From Bacteroidaceae bacterium (GTDB lineage: Bacteria; Bacteroidota; Bacteroidia; Bacteroidales; Bacteroidaceae): a stretch of 25,586 nt of DNA. The DNA lies in assembly GCA_017551845.1 (NCBI GenBank), contig JAFZKR010000106.1, positions 1 to 25,586 of the forward strand, in the 5' to 3' direction. The notes under the pieces are model-generated. The model was not told the origin of the DNA, did no database searches, and was given only the letters and a program-made list of their open reading frames with translations. Positions 8,873 to 17,613 of the stretch are shown piece after piece. A program made the position numbers and the translations under genes. Every line of letters begins with the position of its first letter. Within the stretch, counting starts at the first letter, position 1.

Positions 8873-10612
8873 TCAAATTCCCAGATCCCTCTTGAAAGCC
8901 TCAATCTTGGTCAATGCATCGGCCTTGACCTTGAGATAATCCTTCTTGCTTGCCATAGGAAGTTTTGCTTCCATATAGAACTTTATCTTGGGCTCAGTAC
9001 CTGAAGGACGGACCGATATCTTGTCACCGGCGGCAGTAAAATACTGCAACACGTTTGAAGGCTCCGGCATAACCAGATCCGTAACCTTGCCGGCAGCATC
9101 AGTCTGCTTGAGCAACTTGAAGTCCTTGATGAGCACCACCTTCTCACCTGCCAGAGTCTTGGGCGGGTTGGCGCGGAACTGCTCCATCATGGCCTTTATC
9201 TCATCGGCACCGCTCTTGCCCGGCTTTACGACGCTCACGGCAGCCTCCTGTGAGAATCCGTACTCCTGGTATGCATCCAGCAGCAGGTCCCAGAGTGTCT
9301 TGCCGTTCTCCTTGGCCCATGCGGCAATCTCGGCCATCAGCGAGCAGGCCGATACTGCATCCTTGTCACGCACAAAGTCCTCAGCCAGGAAACCGAAACT
9401 CTCCTCGCCGCCTCCGATGTATTTCTTACCCTTGGCGTTCTCATCGGCAATGACCTTGGCTATCCACTTGAAACCGGTGTAGCAGTCAAACATCTCAAGG
9501 TTGTTCTTCTCAGCTATACGGCTGATGACCTCGGTGGTCACGATGGTCTTTACGATATACTCCTTGCCGGTCATCTTGCCCAGTTTGGTGTATTGCGTTA
9601 TAATGTAGTAAAGGAAGATCATTGCGGTCTGGTTACCGTTAAGCAGGGTGAGCTGCCCTTTGTCATCACGACAGGCCACGCCCAAGCGGTCAGCATCGGG
9701 GTCCGATGCCATCACGACATCGGCATTCAGCTTGCGGGCCAGCTCCAGAGCCATAGTCAGGGCCTCAGGGTACTCGGGGTTGGGTGAGACTACGGTCGGG
9801 AAGTTTCCGTCCGGTATCATCTGCTCGGGAACGCAGTTCACGTTGGTAAAGCCCCACTGCCTGAGTGAACGAGGTATAAGCACGCGTCCGCATCCGTGAA
9901 GCGGAGTATAGACAATGCATAGGTCCTTGTTACGCTTAACCAGAGCGGGATCGATGCAGATACCCTCAATGGCATCCAGATAAGGCTTGTCAACCTCCTC
10001 GCCAATAATCTGTATCAGAGCAGGGTTACCCTTGAACTTGATGTCCTGTACTTTTACCTTGGCAACCTCATCAATGATGCCTGTATCATGCGGAGCCAGC
10101 ACCTGTGCGCCGTCCTCCCAGTATGCCTTGTATCCATTGTATTCACGGGGGTTATGGCTGGCGGTTACGTTCACGCCGCTCTGGCATCCCAGATAACGGA
10201 TTGCGAACGATACCTCAGGCGTGGGACGCAGGTCATCGAACAGATAGACCTTGATGCCGTTGGCGCTGAAAATATTGGCCACGGTCTCGGCAAACAGACG
10301 TCCGTTGTTGCGGCAGTCATGTCCCACTACGACCGAAATCTCCTTACGCTCCTTGAAGTTACGGTTCAGATAATTGGCCAGACCCTGAGTGGCCATACCC
10401 ACTGTATAGATATTCATACGGTTGGTACCTGCGCCCATTATTCCGCGAAGTCCACCCGTACCGAACTCAAGGTCCTTGTAGAATGCGTCAATCAGATCTG
10501 ACTTGTCCTCTTTGACCAAGAGAGCCTTAACCTCCTCACGTGTCTTCTCATCAAACGAACCGCCAGTCCATTCCTGAGCTTTGGCGGTAACCTGTTCCAA
10601 CAATTTGTCCAT
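8873..10612 (-). CDS. pgm: Phosphoglucomutase/phosphomannomutase
   Basis: This alpha-D-phosphohexomutase interconverts hexose 1- and 6-phosphates and feeds nucleotide-sugar synthesis. The 579-residue protein has all four signature loops. They are the phosphoserine loop TASHNP (Ser152), the metal loop DPDADR (303-308), the sugar-binding loop GGEES (400-404) and the phosphate-binding loop RPSGTEPK (534-541). Length fits the long PGM2-like subgroup common in Bacteroidales. The ATG at 10612 is preceded by a TAnnTTTG box. Being next to the polysaccharide cluster fits a supply role for glucose-1-phosphate or mannose-1-phosphate, although the enzyme is also a housekeeping one. Confidence 0.95.
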   Translation of the reverse strand: MDKLLEQVTAKAQEWTGGSFDEKTREEVKALLVKEDKSDLIDAFYKDLEFGTGGLRGIMGAGTNRMNIYTVGMATQGLANYLNRNFKERKEISVVVGHDCRNNGRLFAETVANIFSANGIKVYLFDDLRPTPEVSFAIRYLGCQSGVNVTASHNPREYNGYKAYWEDGAQVLAPHDTGIIDEVAKVKVQDIKFKGNPALIQIIGEEVDKPYLDAIEGICIDPALVKRNKDLCIVYTPLHGCGRVLIPRSLRQWGFTNVNCVPEQMIPDGNFPTVVSPNPEYPEALTMALELARKLNADVVMASDPDADRLGVACRDDKGQLTLLNGNQTAMIFLYYIITQYTKLGKMTGKEYIVKTIVTTEVISRIAEKNNLEMFDCYTGFKWIAKVIADENAKGKKYIGGGEESFGFLAEDFVRDKDAVSACSLMAEIAAWAKENGKTLWDLLLDAYQEYGFSQEAAVSVVKPGKSGADEIKAMMEQFRANPPKTLAGEKVVLIKDFKLLKQTDAAGKVTDLVMPEPSNVLQYFTAAGDKISVRPSGTEPKIKFYMEAKLPMASKKDYLKVKADALTKIEAFKRDLGI

Positions 10613-10645
10613 AAGTATATTTATTTATCGATTATTCATAATTAG

Positions 10646-10653
10646 CAAAGATA
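10646..10653 (-). promoter_or_regulatory. Promoter -7 box of pgm
   Basis: The minus strand reads TATCTTTG, an exact TAnnTTTG match, 33 bp before the pgm ATG and in the 45-bp gap after the GT2 gene. It would drive pgm, GH43 and the 5'-nucleotidase gene. A TTTG upstream has a short spacing, so only the -7 box is firm. Confidence 0.55.
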
Positions 10654-10657
10654 AGAC

Positions 10658-11626
10658 TTATTTTCCAAACAAACGCCGCAACACGGAATAGAATTTGATC
10701 TGAAGGAAATAAGCCCTGAAAGAGAAGCAAGGCCAATACCCGAACTTGAGTTTAAGGCTTGCAGGAAGCAACTTGCGGTCGATATCCAGCCACACCGTCC
10801 GGAATCTCTCCATCGCCGCCTTATCATCCATTATATCCCTATGGTTGAGCCATAAGATGCATATACCCGCAAGGTTGATCCAACGTTCCTTCTCGAAAAG
10901 AGCCAATACACGACGCCCCTGCCCTGCTTTCCTGAGCTGGCGTGCCATAGAGGTATTGGCCTCGAGCAAGTCGAGACGTAGCGCTGTAATTCCGTTCGTA
11001 AGGCTCTCCGGGTGCTGACGGTAGTAATAGATGCCGTCACACATCCTTACAGTACCTGAATACAGATAATGCATCCTCGTAGTATTGTCATCGCTGAAAA
11101 GACGGCATGAAGTATCATAAGGCCATTTACGGAACAGTTCCGTCCTGGAGACATACAGTCCGTGTATAGACCAGTCCAAAGTGAGTTCGAATGCCTCCTG
11201 TCCGCTCCATATCTCCTTTTGGGAGCGCATGGGATAAGGAGTGGAACCTTTTCCGTCAAAACGGACCAGACGGAACAGTACCGAACCGGTATCGGGATAT
11301 AATTCCAACACGGAAAGAGCCTTCTCAAGGGCATCGGGCGAGAGCTGGTCATCGGCATCGAGCATAGTGATGTAATCCCCGTCGGCCACCCCGATGCCCG
11401 CGTTCCTTGCCATAGCCTGCCCTTGGTTGACACTCTTTTCCAACAGGACCACCCGACTGTCAACTGCCGCATAACCTTTCAGTATGGATAGTGTGGAATC
11501 AGTCGATGCATCATCGATACAGACTATCTGTATATCCTTCAGGGTCTGTGCTTCCAGTGAATCCATGCACTCCCGGATATACTTTTCAGCGTTGTAGGCC
11601 GCCACCAGAACCGTCACCCTGCTCAT
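10658..11626 (-). CDS. Family 2 glycosyltransferase
   Basis: A 322-residue GT-A fold enzyme that transfers a sugar from a nucleotide donor to a lipid-linked acceptor at the cytoplasmic face of the membrane. The N-terminus VTVLVAAYNAEKYIRECMDS is the typical GT2 nucleotide-binding start. IDDASTDST follows at about 38-45. The metal-binding DxD lies in MLDADDQL (residues 90-93). Donor and acceptor cannot be read from sequence. Its ATG overlaps the flippase stop by 4 bp (ATGA), so the pair is translationally coupled. A Lys/Arg- and Phe-rich C-terminus may hold the protein at the membrane. Confidence 0.9.
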   Translation of the reverse strand: MSRVTVLVAAYNAEKYIRECMDSLEAQTLKDIQIVCIDDASTDSTLSILKGYAAVDSRVVLLEKSVNQGQAMARNAGIGVADGDYITMLDADDQLSPDALEKALSVLELYPDTGSVLFRLVRFDGKGSTPYPMRSQKEIWSGQEAFELTLDWSIHGLYVSRTELFRKWPYDTSCRLFSDDNTTRMHYLYSGTVRMCDGIYYYRQHPESLTNGITALRLDLLEANTSMARQLRKAGQGRRVLALFEKERWINLAGICILWLNHRDIMDDKAAMERFRTVWLDIDRKLLPASLKLKFGYWPCFSFRAYFLQIKFYSVLRRLFGK

Positions 11627-13149
11627 AAGCCAAGTTTGTTGCTTATCTTTTCACTGACTGACCTGATGAACGAGGTGTGTTTCTTGAGATAATGGTATGA
11701 ATAAACCGATGATATGAAGAGCAATATTATTCCCACGATCCAGCGCCATGCTCCCTCCATACAACAGGCTGCAGCCCATGATGCCAGGATAACCGGCAAC
11801 TGCACGAAAAACACCTTCAAGGCACTGCGGGAGAGAGTGACTCCGTAACGGACTCGGGTTATGATACATACCATCACCATGTCGAATACCGCAGCGATAG
11901 TCAATGCGGCTCCGGTCATAGTTATGCCTCCAAAATGGAAGAATGCCAGTACCGTTACGACAAACACCACGTCATACAACACTTCCTGAAGCATGAAAGT
12001 ACGTGAATCGCCTTTGGCAAGCGACACATAAGAAAGAGGCTGGGTCATGGCTTTGAACGCAAGGCCCACCGCCGCTATCCTGGCCATAGGAACGGCATCG
12101 GAGAATCTCGTGGTGAGAAGCAGGCTTACTATCACTGCAAGGAACACTATGAACCCCACAATCATGGGAGCCATAAGCAGTATGGCCACCTCCGCCTGCG
12201 AGTTCACCAGTCCGTTTATCTTCTCCCTGTCCCTGTTGACGGCCGACAGTCTGGGGAAGTAATCCGATTCCATAGCCGAAAAGACGAAAAGACCCAAATA
12301 TGAGATAAGCAGATAACCTGCACTGTATATTCCGGTTATCTCGGCATTTCCGTATTTCATCAAATAGTTAGCTATTATCGAGAAAGCTCCCGCTCCGAAG
12401 AAGGATGTGGCGGTGAAGAACACTCCCAGCCTTATCATACCGAACCCCTTGGAGAGAGTGGATTTCGAGAACGGTCTTACCCTATATGGAAATACCCTGA
12501 AAGAATAACAGCAGGTCACCACCATGGATGCGAAAGAGACGAGCACCAAGGAGGGCACTATTCCCATCAGCTTGAATTTCCAGAGCAGCGGGACCGATAT
12601 GCAGAGCGTTACCACCACAGTTATCAACTGGCTCTTGGCAAGCTGCAGCAGCATGCCGGTTCCCTTCATGATGGCAGTCTCACCTCCGTTGATTGCACTG
12701 AAGGCCACCAACGGGGAGAGCAGCAGGAAAGAAAGGGTATATCCCCTGTCACCTTCAAAAGCCCAATAGCTGAAGAGCTGGGAAAGGATTATGCACACGA
12801 ACATTCCCGCAGCGGCGGTGATGAACGACCATGTGCGTGTAACGAGAATACTCTCCCTGAGAACACCGGAGTCATCGGCTTCCTTGCATTCGGACACATT
12901 CTTGACAGCGCTGAAAGGCACTCCCAGGTCAGTCATGCTCTTGACCAGATTAAGCGTCCTGTTGAATGATTCGTTGATACCGAAACCGGTAGGCCCCAGA
13001 AAGAGCGAGACAAGCTTGGTCTTGACAATGGTTATCAGAGCCACGATGCCCTGCACGCCGCCAAAAAGACCCGTGTATTTTATTATGCGGTCATAAGCGT
13101 CCGACTGCCCGGCACCGCTGTGTACATGTCCCGTTTTTTCTTCCTTCAC
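11623..13149 (-). CDS. Wzx-type oligosaccharide flippase
   Basis: A 508-residue polytopic membrane protein of the MOP/Wzx superfamily, which moves undecaprenyl-linked oligosaccharide repeat units across the inner membrane. About 12-14 hydrophobic helices are spread over the length. The first helix region carries GGVQGIVALITIVKTKLVS and the next loop LGPTGFGINESFNRTL, typical of Wzx proteins. The start codon is GTG at 13149; the next internal Met is deep in the protein, and a -7 promoter box sits 26 bp upstream. This is the first gene of a two-gene minus-strand unit with the GT2 gene, divergent from the plus-strand GT operon. Confidence 0.88.
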   Translation of the reverse strand: MKEEKTGHVHSGAGQSDAYDRIIKYTGLFGGVQGIVALITIVKTKLVSLFLGPTGFGINESFNRTLNLVKSMTDLGVPFSAVKNVSECKEADDSGVLRESILVTRTWSFITAAAGMFVCIILSQLFSYWAFEGDRGYTLSFLLLSPLVAFSAINGGETAIMKGTGMLLQLAKSQLITVVVTLCISVPLLWKFKLMGIVPSLVLVSFASMVVTCCYSFRVFPYRVRPFSKSTLSKGFGMIRLGVFFTATSFFGAGAFSIIANYLMKYGNAEITGIYSAGYLLISYLGLFVFSAMESDYFPRLSAVNRDREKINGLVNSQAEVAILLMAPMIVGFIVFLAVIVSLLLTTRFSDAVPMARIAAVGLAFKAMTQPLSYVSLAKGDSRTFMLQEVLYDVVFVVTVLAFFHFGGITMTGAALTIAAVFDMVMVCIITRVRYGVTLSRSALKVFFVQLPVILASWAAACCMEGAWRWIVGIILLFISSVYSYHYLKKHTSFIRSVSEKISNKLGL

Positions 13150-13174
13150 GTATTCTTGAACGGATAAACAGGTA

Positions 13175-13182
13175 CAAAATTA
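13175..13182 (-). promoter_or_regulatory. Promoter -7 box of the flippase-GT2 operon
   Basis: The minus strand reads TAATTTTG, matching TAnnTTTG, 26 bp before the GTG start. The 81-bp divergent gap (13150-13230) must also hold the plus-strand promoter; only an imperfect TACG plus T-run followed by G (about 13212-13221) is visible for that direction. Confidence 0.5.
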
Positions 13183-13230
13183 TACATTAACTGTAATAAT
13201 AGAGGCAATTTTACGTTTTTGAAACAGCGT

Positions 13231-14199
13231 ATGGCAAGATTATCGGTAATAATTCCCGTCTATAACTGCGCATCCACCTTGGAGAGATGCGTTAAGAGCG
13301 TCCTGTCCGGAGACCTTCCCGGTATGGAAGTCATTCTCGTGGATGACGGCTCCACCGATGCCAGTCCGGCACTTTGTGATTCAATAGCCGGGCAAGATGA
13401 ACGCGTCCGGGTGATACACAGGAAGAACGGAGGTCTGAGTGCTGCGAGAAACAGCGGTATTGAGGCATCCCAAGGCGAATGGCTCTCGTTCATTGACAGC
13501 GATGACGAGATTGTTCCCGGTACTTTGGCCGATAATATGGAATGGGCAGGATCCCATCCTTCAACTGATCTTATGGAGTTCCCCGTTACCGTCCATGCAG
13601 GTTCACCCGATGCATACGACATCAGCTTTGAACCTTTAACGACTGCGGCATCGGACTGTTTCAGGCACTGGATAGAAAATGAAGGCTACCGTCACTGCTA
13701 TGCCTGCAACAAGCTCTTCCGCCGAAGGCTCTTCCTTGAGACCCGCTTCCCTGAGGGGGAGAGTTTCGAGGATGCGGCAATATGCCCGGACATAATCCGC
13801 AACTGCCGTGAGATCCGCTATTCCGACAAGGGAAGATATATCTATTACAAATCTCCTGACAGCATAACCCGCACCTACAGGTTCCTGTATCAGGAGCCGC
13901 TCTTCAGGCACAATTTCAGGCTGTTGGAGGAGACTGCAGGCCAAGGTTTCAGCCCCCTGGTCATGACGAGACTCTGGAATGTCTGCCTCAATCTTCTTAT
14001 CGATCTCAACCGGTGCAGCGACGCAGACAAGAGTTACATACGTGAGTACGCCTCAAGACTTAACCTCTACCGGCCGGGAATAGCGAAGGCTTTTACGCAC
14101 TGCCTGCCGGTTGCATCGAAGCTCAAGACACTCTCTGCCGCCTTCATAGGGGTGAAAGGGGTTTGTTCAATTCTCGGCCTGAAAAAACACCCGTCATGA
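13231..14199 (+). CDS. Family 2 glycosyltransferase
   Basis: A 322-residue GT-A glycosyltransferase. The ATG at 13231 gives the classical MARLSVIIPVYNCASTL start; an in-frame TTG at 13219 would add four residues and is less likely. Motifs are VDDGSTDASP at about 38-47, the donor-site segment KNGGLSAARNSGI at 65-77, and the DxD in FIDSDDE at 87-93. It resembles enzymes adding Gal, GlcNAc or Glc residues to surface glycans, but specificity is not readable. It is the first gene of a three-gene plus-strand operon; its TGA overlaps the next ATG by 4 bp. Confidence 0.9.
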   Translation: MARLSVIIPVYNCASTLERCVKSVLSGDLPGMEVILVDDGSTDASPALCDSIAGQDERVRVIHRKNGGLSAARNSGIEASQGEWLSFIDSDDEIVPGTLADNMEWAGSHPSTDLMEFPVTVHAGSPDAYDISFEPLTTAASDCFRHWIENEGYRHCYACNKLFRRRLFLETRFPEGESFEDAAICPDIIRNCREIRYSDKGRYIYYKSPDSITRTYRFLYQEPLFRHNFRLLEETAGQGFSPLVMTRLWNVCLNLLIDLNRCSDADKSYIREYASRLNLYRPGIAKAFTHCLPVASKLKTLSAAFIGVKGVCSILGLKKHPS

Positions 14200-15173
14200 T
14201 TTCGGTCATCATTCCATATTACAATCCTGAGGGCAGCGCCTCCACCGATGCACTGCTCGGTAGGGCAATCCGTTCGGCAATCTCCAATCTCGAGGGATAC
14301 ATGCCCTACGAGATACTTGTCATAAACGACGGTTCCCCCTCGGACCCGCCTCTTAACGGATACGCCCCCTCCGTACTCAGGTATTTCCGTCGTCCGCACG
14401 GCAGACTGGGAGCCGCAAGGAACTGCGGCATAGACAATGCATCAGGTGAAATAATAGCCTTCCTTGATGCCGATGACTACTATTTTCCTGATTCACTGGA
14501 ACCCTGCATAAAGGCTATGAAGGATACCGGAGCGGACCTGCTCGGCTTCGGCATGAGAAAGACCACCGATATTACGGGCATTGGGATTCCCCGCAAAGGA
14601 GAACCACATTTCGACGGACCGATGACCGGCAACGCATACATGAGCAGGCACAATCTGTTCGGAAGCTCCTGCCGTTATCTCATATCGGCTTCACTCATAA
14701 GGGAGAACGGACTGAGGTTTATGGAGAACGCATTCATTGAGGACGAGGAATTCACACCCAGAATGGTCCATTTCAGCCGCAGGTACGTCAATACCTCTTT
14801 CCCCGTATATGCCTATTGCGTCCACCCTGACACTATCACCACATCCTCTTCACGTGACAAGGCCGATGAGAAAGCCGCCCATACGCTTATGGCTCTTGAG
14901 CATCTTGTGGCATTCAGGGATGAGCACCTTGACGAACCGCATGACGGAATAGAGAGAAAAATCAACTATCTGAGTATGGACCATCTGCGCCGTACGCTCC
15001 GCAGGAAAGAGTGGAAGGAGGTTATAGGTCCTCAGACGGAGGCTCTCTCGCGTCTTGGACTGTTTCCGCTACAGGACAAAGGCTATACGCTTGGATTCAG
15101 GCTCTACTCCCTCCTTTCAAGGAGCATGGCGGGACTTCATATACTTCATTCTGCAGAAAAGTTCTATCTATGA
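14196..15173 (+). CDS. Family 2 glycosyltransferase
   Basis: A 325-residue GT-A enzyme starting at the ATG within the ATGA overlap with the upstream gene (MISVIIPYYNPEGS). An in-frame TTG at 14163 is rejected because it would extend into the previous gene. NDGSPSDPP lies at about 44-52, HGRLGAARNCGIDNA at 68-82, and the DxD in FLDADDYY at 89-96. The conserved acidic segment IEDEEFTPRM in the second half may hold the catalytic base (inferred). It is coupled to both neighbours by 4-bp overlaps, so it probably works on the same repeat unit as they do. Confidence 0.9.
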   Translation: MISVIIPYYNPEGSASTDALLGRAIRSAISNLEGYMPYEILVINDGSPSDPPLNGYAPSVLRYFRRPHGRLGAARNCGIDNASGEIIAFLDADDYYFPDSLEPCIKAMKDTGADLLGFGMRKTTDITGIGIPRKGEPHFDGPMTGNAYMSRHNLFGSSCRYLISASLIRENGLRFMENAFIEDEEFTPRMVHFSRRYVNTSFPVYAYCVHPDTITTSSSRDKADEKAAHTLMALEHLVAFRDEHLDEPHDGIERKINYLSMDHLRRTLRRKEWKEVIGPQTEALSRLGLFPLQDKGYTLGFRLYSLLSRSMAGLHILHSAEKFYL

Positions 15174-16282
15174 AAATCTTGTTGCTTGGCGAATACAGTA
15201 ACGTGCACAGCACACTTGCCGCAGGGCTCAGGGCTCTGGGTGAGGAGGTATGTGTGGCCAGTGACGGCGACGGCTGGAAGAACTATCCCCGTGACATAGA
15301 CCTTTCACGCGATGGAAGAGGCCGTGCCGCATTCATCTTACGTCTGCTCAAGTCACTACCCTCCATGAAGGGATACGATGTGGTACAGCTCATAAATCCC
15401 ATGTTCCTGGAACTCAAGGCCGAGCACATAGAACCCATATACAGGTATCTCAGGCGGCATAACGGAAAGATAGTCCTGGGAGCTTTCGGGATGGACCACT
15501 ACTGGGTGAGCGTGAACAGCGACATACGTCCTTTAAGATACAGTGACTTCAATTTCGGAGACAAGCCGCGTACTGACCCCGAGGCGGAGATTTACCGTAA
15601 AGAGTGGACAGGCACACCTAAAGAAACTCTGAACAGAACGATTGCTGCCGATTGTGACGGAATAGTGGCCGGACTCTATGAATATTGGGCTACGTACCGC
15701 GAAGTGCACGATACAGGAATTGACGGCCGTCCTGTTCGCGACAAGATGACCTATATCCCGTTCCCAATCGTAATGCCGGATAATCCCGTCACAACCATGT
15801 GCGGGGAGAAGTTCAGGCTGTTTGCGGGAATAAGCCGGGGACGATCGGCCTACAAAGGTACGGACATCATGCTTGAGGCCGCCCGTGAAGTGCTTGAGGC
15901 ATATCCCGACAGAATGGAACTGAGAATAGCCGAAGGAGTCCCCTTCCAAGAATACACACGTATGATGGAGGGAAGCGATGCCATCCTGGACCAGCTGTAC
16001 AGCTATACCCCTTCAATGAACTCCCTGCTGGCAATGTCCAAAGGCATTATCGACATAGGCGGAGGAGAACCGGAAAACTACGGGATACTCGGTGAGGAGG
16101 AACTGAGGCCCATTGTGAACGTTCTGCCCGACAAGAAAAGCGTCTATTCCGAAATTGAAAGACTGGTTCTTGCCCCTGACATCATCCCCGAACTGAAACG
16201 CCAATCCGTAGAATATATCCGCCGCCATCATGACTACATGAAGGTTGCGCGGCAGTATCTGGATTTCTACCGTTCACTCTAA
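15170..16282 (+). CDS. GT4-like (GT-B fold) glycosyltransferase
   Basis: A 370-residue protein starting MKILLLGEYSNVHSTLAAGL, which is the glycine-containing start of a GT-B Rossmann domain. The ATG at 15170 overlaps the stop of the previous gene (ATGA); a longer reading from 15011 lies inside that gene and is rejected. The second domain carries ISRGRSAYKGTDIMLEAA (about 222-239), the phosphate-binding Arg/Lys segment of GT4 enzymes, and SMNSLLAMSKG before GGGEPENYG, in the place of the usual EGFGLPxxE loop. That loop diverges from the consensus, so the family is 'GT4-like' rather than certain. This is the last gene of the operon; it ends 8 bp from the convergent acyltransferase gene. Confidence 0.8.
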   Translation: MKILLLGEYSNVHSTLAAGLRALGEEVCVASDGDGWKNYPRDIDLSRDGRGRAAFILRLLKSLPSMKGYDVVQLINPMFLELKAEHIEPIYRYLRRHNGKIVLGAFGMDHYWVSVNSDIRPLRYSDFNFGDKPRTDPEAEIYRKEWTGTPKETLNRTIAADCDGIVAGLYEYWATYREVHDTGIDGRPVRDKMTYIPFPIVMPDNPVTTMCGEKFRLFAGISRGRSAYKGTDIMLEAAREVLEAYPDRMELRIAEGVPFQEYTRMMEGSDAILDQLYSYTPSMNSLLAMSKGIIDIGGGEPENYGILGEEELRPIVNVLPDKKSVYSEIERLVLAPDIIPELKRQSVEYIRRHHDYMKVARQYLDFYRSL

Positions 16283-16290
16283 ACGGATTG

Positions 16291-17613
16291 CTAAAGCACT
16301 CCTGAATAATCGGGAGCTTTGCGCCTGCGGATCTTCCAGCGTATATCCGAGAGCAGACGCCTCACGAAAGCACCGTATGCGTAGATATACCGCAACGCAG
16401 GCAGAGAAAGAATCAACGCGGCCAGAGCCCACTTCCAGGGAAGGATGATAAAATAGACCAGGCACCACACTATGAACGATATTATGGATAGACCGAACCG
16501 CGTCCCAAATCTTGCGGTGTTGTAAAAAGCGTCATCCTGCACTCTTCCAAGTATTACGACTGTAGGTATCCATATCAACGCACTGACCAGACCGCTGAAC
16601 AGATAGTAAGGCAACCCTACAAGAGCCATGATGAATTTGATGAGAATCTTCCCCCACCCCTTTTCATCGGCTATGGAGAATACTGAGATTCCATTCTGGA
16701 TGCGCCACAGCCTCAGGTCATCGGCCTTACTGAACAGTTCTGCAGTAGCCTGCGGCTCACTCTCACGCATGGCAAGCGCCTCCCTGATAAGATAACGGTC
16801 AACAGCCTGGTTACGCATCAATCCTTTAAGCTTGCAGCCAGACTCCGCTTCGACCTTGGCCAGGGTACCGGCAAAGACGTTCCTCTCGGCCGCACGGAGT
16901 TTGACATATTCCCACATGCCATCATAATCCTCATCGTCCGGCAGATATGCAATCAGTCCGGAAAGCCTCTCCTTGAGAATCTCACGGAGCTTGAGCATCT
17001 GAACAGGCCACGGGTCATCGGCATGATCCCTTATGAATCCGCTTATGTCCAGCGGCTCACCGAATCTTACCAATACGGTGGAACGGTACCTGAAATAATC
17101 ACCGTACTCAATACCTATGGGCATGATATACACCTGCTCCTTCCCGGAATGCTCATAAACGGAACCTGCAATATGAAAAATCCCCTTGCTGAGTTTGAGC
17201 AGAGAGTGCTTGGGCCTATGGGTAGCCTCAGGGAAGAGAACCAGCGGGACCTGGTCCATAAGGATATCAGTCGCCTGAGCTATCACCTCATCATTCTTCT
17301 TTACGGCCTCTATCCCGTCCCGGATGCGGTATATGGGCATCACCTTGAGGAACGTGAGCCAGCTTGCCGCTCTCTTTTTCCTGAAGATATCCGCCCTGGC
17401 CATGAAAACCTTCTGTTTCCTTGTGGAGGAGAGCAGCACCAAAGGGTCCATCAGGGCATTGGTGTGATTTGACGCCCATATAGTGTACCCGTTTGAAGGT
17501 ATGTTCTCCAACCCCTCCACCTGGTACTTGCAGTACGAGCTTTTTACAGCCCAGTCAACGAATATCTTTAGAAAAAAATATCTGAAATTACCGTCCTGAA
17601 TCTTCTCTTTCAT
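16291..17613 (-). CDS. PlsC-like 1-acylglycerol-3-phosphate acyltransferase, extended form
   Basis: A 440-residue membrane acyltransferase. The N-terminal half is a PlsC domain with the HX4D motif NHTNALMDP (His50, Asp56) and motif III as FPEATH (127-132, where the common form is FPEGTR). A second block near MPIGIEYGDYFRYRS follows. Unlike plain PlsC (~240 residues), it has a charged middle region (about 215-300) and a C-terminal membrane section with at least two helices (about 325-420). Such long forms are usual in Bacteroidetes, but their acyl acceptor is not established. Its ATG overlaps the transporter stop by 4 bp, so the two are translated as a coupled pair. Confidence 0.85.
   Translation of the reverse strand: MKEKIQDGNFRYFFLKIFVDWAVKSSYCKYQVEGLENIPSNGYTIWASNHTNALMDPLVLLSSTRKQKVFMARADIFRKKRAASWLTFLKVMPIYRIRDGIEAVKKNDEVIAQATDILMDQVPLVLFPEATHRPKHSLLKLSKGIFHIAGSVYEHSGKEQVYIMPIGIEYGDYFRYRSTVLVRFGEPLDISGFIRDHADDPWPVQMLKLREILKERLSGLIAYLPDDEDYDGMWEYVKLRAAERNVFAGTLAKVEAESGCKLKGLMRNQAVDRYLIREALAMRESEPQATAELFSKADDLRLWRIQNGISVFSIADEKGWGKILIKFIMALVGLPYYLFSGLVSALIWIPTVVILGRVQDDAFYNTARFGTRFGLSIISFIVWCLVYFIILPWKWALAALILSLPALRYIYAYGAFVRRLLSDIRWKIRRRKAPDYSGVL

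Noticed and set aside
15011..15169. N-terminal extension of the GT4-like gene
   Set aside because: It would start inside the previous glycosyltransferase gene. The ATG at 15170 gives the expected GT-B start and the same 4-bp overlap seen between the other genes of the operon.
16293..16320. Hairpin between the GT4-like and PlsC-like genes as bidirectional terminator
   Set aside because: AAAGC-CTCC can pair with GGAGCTTT only with a bulge, there is no clean T-run, and it overlaps the end of the PlsC-like coding sequence.
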